Translations under genes and position numbers: made by a program
Shown here: positions 1 to 4,796 of the stretch, in pieces
Numbering within the stretch: position 1 is the first letter of the stretch
Layout: each line of letters begins with the position of its first letter
NCBI GenBank assembly: GCA_035476815.1
Contig: DATILD010000070.1
Coordinates: 1 to 11,559 of the forward strand
From: Methylibium sp035476815
GTDB lineage: Bacteria; Pseudomonadota; Gammaproteobacteria; Burkholderiales; Burkholderiaceae_C
Length of the DNA: 11,559 bases
Direction: 5' to 3'
The notes under the pieces: generated by a model
What the model saw: the letters and a program-made list of their open reading frames with translations, nothing else
The model's database searches: none
What the model was told of the DNA's origin: nothing

Positions 1-597
1 ACCCAGCACACGCGCGGCCTCCTCCTGCTCGCTGCCCTGAGCCTGCATCAGCGGGATCAGCTCGCGCGCCACGAACGGAAAGGTCACGAACACCGTGGCC
101 AGCACGATGCCGGGCACTGCGAAGATCACCTTCAGGTCGTGCTCGCGCAGCGATTCGCCGAACCAGCCCTGCAGGCCGAACACCAGCACGTAGATCAGCC
201 CCGAGATCACCGGGCTCACGGAGAAAGGCAGGTCGATCAAGGTCAGCAGCACGTTCTTGCCGCGGAAGTGGAATTTCGCGATGCACCAGGCCGCCGCGAT
301 GCCGAACACCAGATTCAACGGGACGGCGATGCCGGCGGCGATCAATGTCAGCCGGATCGCCGACAGTGCGTCGGGCTCGCTGATCGCGGCCAGGTAGACG
401 TCCACGCCCTTCTTGAACGCCTCGACGAACACGATCACCAGTGGCACGAACAGGAAGAAACCGAGGAACACCAACGCGATCGCAATCAACGCCCACTTCA
501 CCCCGGCCGGCTCGGTGGTGGCGCTGTGGATCGAACGCGGCGCCACGCCCGTGTCGCCAAGCGCGGGAAGCGGTAACGCGTCAGCCGGCGTGCTCAT
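1..597 (-). CDS. cysW: Sulfate ABC transporter permease CysW (partial, C-terminus outside window)
   Basis: Inner-membrane permease half of the sulfate/thiosulfate importer, which pairs with CysT and is driven by the CysA ATPase. Translating the minus strand from the ATG at 597 gives 199 residues with no stop before the edge; E. coli CysW has about 290. Seen: a hydrophilic start, a first membrane segment at about 36-57, further hydrophobic segments around 82-105, 114-140 and 157-178, and family motifs such as IDLPFSVSPVISGL (121-134) and TFPFVARELIP (172-182). The frame breaks off at EEAARVLG (192-199), the beginning of the EAA loop that contacts the ATPase. The start codon overlaps the cysT stop as ATGA, so translation is probably coupled. 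The Shine-Dalgarno sequence is weak, which fits coupling. cysA should follow beyond the left edge; that is inference. Confidence 0.96.
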   Translation of the reverse strand, partial: MSTPADALPLPALGDTGVAPRSIHSATTEPAGVKWALIAIALVFLGFFLFVPLVIVFVEAFKKGVDVYLAAISEPDALSAIRLTLIAAGIAVPLNLVFGIAAAWCIAKFHFRGKNVLLTLIDLPFSVSPVISGLIYVLVFGLQGWFGESLREHDLKVIFAVPGIVLATVFVTFPFVARELIPLMQAQGSEQEEAARVLG

Positions 598-1427
598 CGC
601 CCCTGCCTCGAACGCGTCCACGCCTGCAGCCCATTGATCGCCAGCAGCAGCCCGAACGCGGCCACCAGCATGACCACCGCGATCGCAGTGGCACCGGCAT
701 AGTCGTACTGCTCGAGCTTGGTGATGATCAGCAGCGGCGTGATCTCGCTGACCATCGGCATGTTGCCGGCGATGAAGATCACCGAGCCGTACTCGCCGAG
801 CGCGCGCGCGAAGGCGAGCGCGAAGCCGGTCAGCAGCGCCGGCATCAGGATCGGGAAGATCACGTGCCGGAAGGTCTGCCAGCGGCTCGCGCCGAGCGTG
901 GCCGAGGCCTCCTCGAGCTCCTTGCTCAGGTCTTCCAGTACCGGCTGCACCGTGCGCACGACGAAGGGCAGGCCGATGAAGGTCAGCGCGACGAACACGC
1001 CCACCGGCGTGAAGCTCACCTTGAACGGCAGGTGCTGGCCGATCAGGCCGTTGCCGGAATAGATCGCCGTCAGCGCGATGCCGGCCACCGCCGTGGGCAG
1101 CGCAAAGGGCAGGTCGACCAGCGCGTCGATCACGCGCTTGAACGGGAACTCGTAGCGCACCAGCACCCAGGCGACGATCAGCCCGAAGCAGGCGTTGACC
1201 AGCGCGCCGAACAGCGAGGCGCCGAAGGTCAGCCGGTAGCTCGCCAGCACCCGCGGCGAGCTGACCGCGTCCCAGAACGCGCCCCAGCTCATCGTGAAGG
1301 TCTTGAGGAAGGCCGCGCTGAGCGGCAGCAGCACGATCAGGCTCAGGTAGAGCAGCGTGAAGCCGAGCGCCAGGTCGAAACCCGGCAGCACGCTGTGGCG
1401 GCGCAGCAGGGTGCGCGAGAGGATCAT
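594..1427 (-). CDS. cysT: Sulfate ABC transporter permease CysT (CysU)
   Basis: Inner-membrane permease subunit for sulfate/thiosulfate import, partner of CysW. It has 277 residues, the same as E. coli CysT. Seen: about six hydrophobic segments (around 20-43, 66-90, 105-124, 140-158, 192-220 and 246-268) and the EAA loop at 172-191 (EEASATLGASRW and the following residues). The frame is open upstream to a TTG at 1451, but the ATG at 1427 is preferred. It gives the family length and lies exactly as far below the shared promoter block as the sbp start does. The TTG would lie almost on the predicted transcription start. No strong Shine-Dalgarno sequence is visible. The gene has its own promoter-like region after sbp (1457-1511) and ends in a 4-base overlap with cysW. 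Confidence 0.96.
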   Translation of the reverse strand: MILSRTLLRRHSVLPGFDLALGFTLLYLSLIVLLPLSAAFLKTFTMSWGAFWDAVSSPRVLASYRLTFGASLFGALVNACFGLIVAWVLVRYEFPFKRVIDALVDLPFALPTAVAGIALTAIYSGNGLIGQHLPFKVSFTPVGVFVALTFIGLPFVVRTVQPVLEDLSKELEEASATLGASRWQTFRHVIFPILMPALLTGFALAFARALGEYGSVIFIAGNMPMVSEITPLLIITKLEQYDYAGATAIAVVMLVAAFGLLLAINGLQAWTRSRQGR

Positions 1428-1456
1428 GGGGACGCTCGATTCACGACGCAAAGCGG

Positions 1457-1511
1457 CATCGTAGGAAGCGCCGGCGGCGCCTCCAACGAAGCATTCCGCG
1501 CTTGCTTATGC
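1457..1511 (-). promoter_or_regulatory. cysT promoter/operator, copy 2 of the shared sulfate-regulon layout
   Basis: Reading the minus strand: GCATAAGCA (1511-1503), 12 bases, TTCGTT (1490-1485), 15 bases, then GCTTCCTACGATG (1469-1457), followed by 29 bases to the cysT ATG. All three blocks match the region before sbp base for base, with the same spacing. TACGAT (1463-1458) is a plausible -10, with a weak -35 (TTGGAG) about 17 bases upstream. The GCATAAGCA and TTCGTT blocks are candidates for an activator site. A CysB/Cbl-type LysR regulator is the natural guess from sulfate-gene biology, but no regulator gene lies in the window. Confidence 0.75.
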
Positions 1512-1527
1512 GGCGCGGCGCGCGGAA
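1494..1527 (-). other. Inverted repeat directly after the sbp stop codon
   Basis: TTCCGCGC (1494-1501) and GCGCGGAA (1520-1527) form perfect 8-base arms around an 18-base loop. The stem begins one base past the sbp stop (1529-1531), and its loop contains the GCATAAGCA block of the cysT operator. No U-run follows, so it is not a classic terminator. It could protect the sbp mRNA 3' end or damp read-through into cysT. Function is inferred. Confidence 0.4.
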
Positions 1528-1528
1528 C

Positions 1529-2542
1529 TCAGCGCTTGGTGTAGATCTGGTCGAACACCCCGCCGTCGGCAAAGTGCGTCTTCTGTGCCTTGGCCCAGCC
1601 GCCGAACACCTCGTCGATCGTGAACAGCTTGACCTGGGTGAAGGTCTTCTCGTACTTGGCCGCGGCCTTCGGATCGGTCGGCCGGTAGTAGTTCTGGCCG
1701 GCCAGGTCCTGGCCCTCGGGCGAGTACAGGTAGTCGAGGTAGGCCTGGGCCACCGCGCGCGTGCCTTTCTTGTCGACGTTCCTGTCGACCACGGTCACCG
1801 GCGGCTCGGCCAGGATGCTCAGGCTCGGCACGACGATGTCGAACTTGTCCGGACCCAGTTCCTTGACCGCGAGAAAGGCCTCGTTCTCCCAGGAGATGAA
1901 GACGTCGCCGATGCCACGCTCGACGAAGGTGGTGGTGGCGCCGCGCGCGCCCGAGTCGAGCACCGCGACGTTGCCGAACAGCTTGCCGACGAACTCCTGC
2001 GCCTTGGCCTCGCTGTTGCCGTTCTTCTTCAGCGCATAGCCCCAGGCGGCGAGATAGTTCCAGCGCGCACCGCCCGAGGTCTTGGGGTTGGGCGTGATGA
2101 TCGAGACGCCCGGCTTGACCAGGTCATCCCAGTCCTTGATGGCCTTGGGGTTGCCCTTGCGCACCAGGAACACGATGGTCGAGGTGTAGGGCGCGCTGTT
2201 GTGCGGCAGGCGCTTCTGCCACCCGGCCGGGAACAGCTGCGCCTTGGCGGCGATCTCGTCGACGTCGTAGGCCAGCGCGAGCGTGACCACGTCGGCGTCC
2301 AGCCCGTCGATCACCGACCGCGCCTGCTTGCCCGAGCCGCCGTGCGACTGCCTGACGACCACGTCGTCGCCGGTCTTGGCCTTCCACTGCCTGGCGAAGG
2401 CCTTGTTGAAGTCGACATAGAGCTCGCGCGTCGGGTCGTAGGAGACGTTGAGCAGCGTGATCTCCTTGGCCGCGGCGACGCCGGCGGCGAGCGTGAGGGC
2501 GGCCACGGCGAGCGCGGCGCGGAGCGAGACGGAGCGGGTCAT
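1529..2542 (-). CDS. sbp: Periplasmic sulfate-binding protein Sbp
   Basis: Solute-binding protein that captures sulfate in the periplasm and delivers it to CysTWA. It has 337 residues, usual for the family. Seen: a signal peptide at about 1-25 (basic start, hydrophobic core, GVAAA before KEITLL) with no lipobox cysteine. The Sbp family motifs are SYDPTRELY (34-42), SHGGSGKQ (66-73), DADVVTLALAYD (82-93), NPKTSGGARWNYLAAW (152-167) and FISWENE (215-221). The ATG has an AGGA Shine-Dalgarno sequence 8 bases upstream (2551-2554). The protein has no cysteine, and its only methionine is the initiator, so the mature form is sulfur-free. It has its own promoter (2572-2626), and a second promoter separates it from cysT, which allows higher expression than the permeases. 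Thiosulfate binding (CysP) is a less likely alternative given the Sbp-type motifs. Confidence 0.97.
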   Translation of the reverse strand: MTRSVSLRAALAVAALTLAAGVAAAKEITLLNVSYDPTRELYVDFNKAFARQWKAKTGDDVVVRQSHGGSGKQARSVIDGLDADVVTLALAYDVDEIAAKAQLFPAGWQKRLPHNSAPYTSTIVFLVRKGNPKAIKDWDDLVKPGVSIITPNPKTSGGARWNYLAAWGYALKKNGNSEAKAQEFVGKLFGNVAVLDSGARGATTTFVERGIGDVFISWENEAFLAVKELGPDKFDIVVPSLSILAEPPVTVVDRNVDKKGTRAVAQAYLDYLYSPEGQDLAGQNYYRPTDPKAAAKYEKTFTQVKLFTIDEVFGGWAKAQKTHFADGGVFDQIYTKR

Positions 2543-2571
2543 GAAGGAAGTCCTGGTGAACGGAATGCGGT

Positions 2572-2626
2572 CATCGTAGGAAGCCGCACTAACTTGCGGA
2601 ACGAATCGATGCGCCCATGCTTATGC
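2572..2626 (-). promoter_or_regulatory. sbp promoter/operator, copy 1 of the shared sulfate-regulon layout
   Basis: Reading the minus strand: GCATAAGCA (2626-2618), 12 bases, TTCGTT (2605-2600), 15 bases, GCTTCCTACGATG (2584-2572), then 29 bases to the sbp ATG. TACGAT (2578-2573) fits a -10; the predicted -35 is poor (TTCCGC), as is common at activator-dependent promoters. A small dyad, CCGCA with TGCGG (2584-2588 and 2595-2599), lies between TTCGTT and the -10. The region fills the gap after the hydrolase gene. Direct proof would need transcription-start mapping. Confidence 0.78.
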
Positions 2627-2644
2627 GATGTGCAAGCAAGGGCC

Positions 2645-3229
2645 TCAGACGGCGAAGGACCACTCCTCGATCGCCGCCCGCTGCGGCCGCAGCTCGCGCG
2701 CGAGCCGCGCGCGCATCGCCGTGACCCAGCGCCTGGCGATCGGCAGCGGCCCGAAGCCGGCGTCGGCGTTGATGTGGCCGGCATCGCCGAGCGTGAGCCA
2801 GGCGCTGCCCCAGCGCTGCGCCCAGCGGCGGCTCTCGGCGGCGCTCATCCACGGGTCGTTGTCGCTGGCGATCAGCGTGCTCGGGACCGCGAGCCGACGT
2901 TGCGGCAGCAGGCCGGCCACGCCGAAGCGGTCCGGGTCGGCCGGCGCGACGAGCAGTGCGGCGCGCACCGGCGACGCCGGTGTCAGCTCGAGGTGCCGCG
3001 CCAGCGCCAGGCAGCCGAAACTGTGCGCGACCGCGATCCACGGGCCGTCGCCGGCGCGCTCGATCACGCTGCCGACGCGCGCGGCCCAGCGCTCGAGGTC
3101 GGCGTCGTGCCAGTCGCGCTGCTGCACGCGTTTGGCGTCGGGTTCCTGCGCCTCGAGCCAGCTCTGCCAATGGGCCGGGCCGCTGTCGTGCAGGCCGGGG
3201 ACGATGAGCACGCGGGGTGTCGTTCGCAT
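2645..3229 (-). CDS. RBBP9/YdeN-type alpha/beta serine hydrolase
   Basis: Small cytoplasmic serine hydrolase of 194 residues, typical for the RBBP9/YdeN family; the natural substrate is unknown. Seen: the opening strand and loop VLIVPGLHDSGPAHWQSW (7-24), a nucleophile elbow AHSFG with Ser70, an acid-loop Asp125 in ASDNDPW (121-127), and the catalytic His152 in GHIN. No signal peptide or membrane segment is visible. The ATG has a clean AGGAGT Shine-Dalgarno sequence (3235-3240) overlapping the stop codon of the TOBE gene, so the two are probably one transcription unit with coupled translation. That unit carries the degenerate third copy of the sulfate promoter layout. A role in sulfate or sulfonate-ester use is possible but is only inference from context. 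Confidence 0.9.
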   Translation of the reverse strand: MRTTPRVLIVPGLHDSGPAHWQSWLEAQEPDAKRVQQRDWHDADLERWAARVGSVIERAGDGPWIAVAHSFGCLALARHLELTPASPVRAALLVAPADPDRFGVAGLLPQRRLAVPSTLIASDNDPWMSAAESRRWAQRWGSAWLTLGDAGHINADAGFGPLPIARRWVTAMRARLARELRPQRAAIEEWSFAV

Positions 3230-3234
3230 CGCGC

Positions 3235-3240
3235 ACTCCT
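3235..3240 (-). promoter_or_regulatory. Shine-Dalgarno of the hydrolase, overlapping the TOBE stop
   Basis: On the minus strand AGGAGT lies 5 bases before the hydrolase ATG. Its first base is also the last base of the TOBE gene's TGA (3242-3240). This layout favours re-initiation by ribosomes finishing the TOBE gene. Confidence 0.8.
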
Positions 3241-3458
3241 CAGAGCGTCGCGATCGACACCTCGGTCGACTTGACCAGCGCGATCACCTCCCTGCCGACG
3301 GCGAGCTGCAGGTCGCGCACCGAGCGCGTCGTGATGACCGAGGTGACCAGCAGGCCGGCAGGCGTCTCGACATCGATCTCGCTGACCACCGGTCCCTCGA
3401 TGATCTCCTTGATGCGGCCGCGGAACTGGTTGCGCACGTTGATGGCGGTGATGGACAT
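3240..3458 (-). CDS. Single-TOBE-domain (Mop/molbindin-like) oxyanion-binding protein
   Basis: 72-residue cytoplasmic protein made of one TOBE domain. The family is known to bind molybdate or tungstate as oligomers, and the same fold forms the C-terminal regulatory part of CysA- and ModC-type ATPases. Seen: the family opening NVRNQFRGRIKEI (7-19), GPVVSEIDVETPAG (22-35), the ligand-loop region VITTRSVRDLQL (41-52) and the closing strand VIALVKSTEVSIA (58-70). There is no Cys, and Met only at position 1. The Shine-Dalgarno is weak. The start sits exactly as far below a degenerate promoter block as in sbp and cysT. Together with the sulfate genes downstream, this makes a role in sulfate homeostasis (buffering or sensing) as plausible as molybdate storage; no Mo genes are visible. 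Confidence 0.9.
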   Translation of the reverse strand: MSITAINVRNQFRGRIKEIIEGPVVSEIDVETPAGLLVTSVITTRSVRDLQLAVGREVIALVKSTEVSIATL

Positions 3459-3487
3459 GGGCGTCGTCGTGTCGTGGAGGGAAGCAC

Positions 3488-3542
3488 GACGGTAGGCGCC
3501 CGCGTCATGCGCGGGAACGAAGGAGTTGTTCGGGGCACATGC
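3488..3542 (-). promoter_or_regulatory. TOBE-gene promoter/operator, degenerate copy 3 of the sulfate-regulon layout
   Basis: Aligned to the sbp region with no gaps, this has GCATGTGCC (6 of 9 match GCATAAGCA; 3542-3534), 12 bases, an exact TTCGTT (3521-3516), and CCTACCGT matching CCTACGAT at 6 of 8 (3496-3489). The ATG lies at the same distance as in sbp and cysT. A dyad, CCCGCG with CGCGGG (3499-3504 and 3510-3515), abuts TTCGTT, in the place where sbp has a weaker dyad. The shared fixed spacing is the main support; the upstream block is weak by itself. Confidence 0.6.
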
Positions 3543-3557
3543 GGTTTGCGCATGTGC
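3535..3557 (-). other. Perfect inverted repeat after the thioredoxin-like gene
   Basis: GCACATGCG (3535-3543) and CGCATGTGC (3549-3557) form 9-base perfect arms with a 5-base loop. The repeat lies 6 bases past the stop of the thioredoxin-like gene and partly overlaps the upstream block of the TOBE promoter. There is no U-run. It may be a terminator-like stem for the upstream gene or a protein-binding dyad for the TOBE promoter; the sequence does not decide. Confidence 0.5.
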
Positions 3558-3563
3558 GGGCGC

Positions 3564-3932
3564 TCAGGGGACGGCTTCGCCGATCTCGCGCACGCGCGCG
3601 ACCAGCCCGCGGCCCCAGCCCGCGGGCTGGTCCACCAGCACCGCCTCGCGCGCCGCGGCCAGCGTGCGGCTCAGCGTGGCCGCATGCGGCAGCAGCGTGC
3701 CGAGGAAGCGCAACTCGTCGCCGCGCGCCACCAGCACGGTGGGGAAGTTCTCGATGTCGATGTCGAAGGGCGCCAGCGCGTCGCTCTGGTCCTCGATGTC
3801 GACCCACACGAAGCGCAGCCCGGCGTGCTGGCGCGCGAGCCGCTCGAAGGTGGCGCGGTAGTCGTCGCAGGTGCCGCACCAGGCGGCGCACAGGCAGGCG
3901 ACGAGCCAGCCTTCGGCTTGCAGGGCTTTCAT
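3564..3932 (-). CDS. Thioredoxin-like protein with CGTC active site
   Basis: 122-residue thioredoxin-fold protein, about the size of a bare thioredoxin, predicted cytoplasmic because it has no signal peptide. Seen: the active-site segment AAWCGTCDDYR with redox cysteines C19 and C22, the central strand FVWVDIED (41-48) and the cis-proline segment NFPTVLVA (62-69, Pro64). The dipeptide between the cysteines is GT rather than the GP of classical thioredoxin, and two extra cysteines (C13, C15) precede it. The ATG at 3932 is chosen because the fold begins there; the frame stays open to about 4001 but adds only a basic tail. No clear Shine-Dalgarno is seen. It lies between the sulfate block and a divergent cytochrome pair. 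A general thiol-disulfide role is supported; a specific partner is not. Confidence 0.87.
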   Translation of the reverse strand: MKALQAEGWLVACLCAAWCGTCDDYRATFERLARQHAGLRFVWVDIEDQSDALAPFDIDIENFPTVLVARGDELRFLGTLLPHAATLSRTLAAAREAVLVDQPAGWGRGLVARVREIGEAVP

Positions 3933-4067
3933 GCCGACAGTGTGCCGTGGCTCGCCGCGTCGGAGTCTGCGCGCCATGCGGATTTGGCAGCTGCGGCCCA
4001 CGCCGATCGGCGGCGACGCCCAGAATGCCGACAGGCACCTGCCCCGTCACCGATCAACCCGCCCCCG

Positions 4068-4796
4068 ATGCCGCGCCCCTTGTCCGTGCCCCTGCGCCGT
4101 GCCTGCGCCCGCCTGGCCTCGCTCCTGTTCATCGCCGCGACGGTCCAGGCCGCGCCGCCGCGCGTCGAGGACACGATCGCGCAGCGCGTGCAGGCCTGCA
4201 CCGGCTGCCACGGCAAGGAGGGCCGTGCCGCGAGCGACGGCTATTACCCGCGCATCGCCGGCAAGCCGGCCGGCTACCTGCACCACCAGCTGCGCAACTT
4301 CCGCGACGGCCGGCGCGGCTATCCGCTGATGGCCGGCCTGCTCGACCCGCTGAGCGACGACTACCTGCGCGAGATCGCCGAGCACTTCGCGTCGCTCGAG
4401 CTGCCCTATCCGCCGCCGCAGCCGGCGACCGCACCGGCCGCGGTGCTGGCCCGCGGCGAGGCGCTGGTGAAGCAGGGCGACGCGGCGCGCGAGCTGCCGG
4501 CCTGCGCGCGCTGCCATGGCGAGGCCATGACCGGCGTGGCGCCGGCGATCCCCGGGCTGCTGGGCCTGCCGCGCGACTACCTGAACGCGCAGCTCGCCGC
4601 CTGGCAGCGCGGGGCCCGCCGGGCCCAGGCGCCGGACTGCATGGCGCAGGTCGCGCGCAAGCTGCAGGACGCCGACATCGTGGCCGTCGCGCAATGGCTG
4701 GCCGCGCAGCCGGTGCCGGCCGGCGGCAAGCCCGCGCCGCGCACCGACGCGCCCCTGCCGCTCGATTGCGGCGGCGCGTCCGGGGAGCGGCCGTGA
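4068..4796 (+). CDS. Exported dihaem cytochrome c (c4-like)
   Basis: 242-residue periplasmic electron carrier with two cytochrome c domains, c4-like in size and layout. Seen: a signal peptide at about 1-28 (RRACARLASLLF core ending VQA), haem sites CTGCH (44-48) and CARCH (146-150), and candidate axial Met88 (YPLMAGL) and Met192 (CMAQVA). Each Met sits before the C-terminal helix of its domain, as in class I cytochromes. Extra cysteines occur at 191 and 234. The ATG at 4068 immediately precedes the signal peptide; no clear Shine-Dalgarno is present. The stop shares its last base with the next start (TGATG), so the gene is translationally coupled to the trihaem cytochrome. A role passing electrons from a dehydrogenase or quinol oxidase to a terminal oxidase is likely for the family, but no such enzyme is in the window. 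Confidence 0.93.
   Translation: MPRPLSVPLRRACARLASLLFIAATVQAAPPRVEDTIAQRVQACTGCHGKEGRAASDGYYPRIAGKPAGYLHHQLRNFRDGRRGYPLMAGLLDPLSDDYLREIAEHFASLELPYPPPQPATAPAAVLARGEALVKQGDAARELPACARCHGEAMTGVAPAIPGLLGLPRDYLNAQLAAWQRGARRAQAPDCMAQVARKLQDADIVAVAQWLAAQPVPAGGKPAPRTDAPLPLDCGGASGERP

Noticed and set aside
1425..1451. TTG at 1451 as the cysT start
   Set aside because: It would lie almost on the predicted transcription start and gives a protein longer than the family; the ATG at 1427 matches the sbp spacing exactly.
441..1544. Long plus-strand open frame across cysT and cysW
   Set aside because: Arg/Gln/His-rich translation with no family resemblance; it is the antisense of clear permease genes, as expected at high GC.
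1502..3274. Very long plus-strand open frame (590 codons) over sbp and the hydrolase
   Set aside because: Low-complexity composition; the minus-strand genes have family motifs and ribosome sites.
3931..4034. 10-base direct repeat ATGCCGACAG (3931-3940 and 4025-4034) and palindrome GCCGATCGGC (4002-4011) in the thioredoxin/cytochrome gap
   Set aside because: Short, and one copy includes the thioredoxin start codon; at this GC content it may be chance, with no further copies seen.
2628..4067. Upstream extension of the dihaem cytochrome frame
   Set aside because: The frame stays open by chance; the signal peptide begins at 4068, and the extension overlaps four minus-strand genes.
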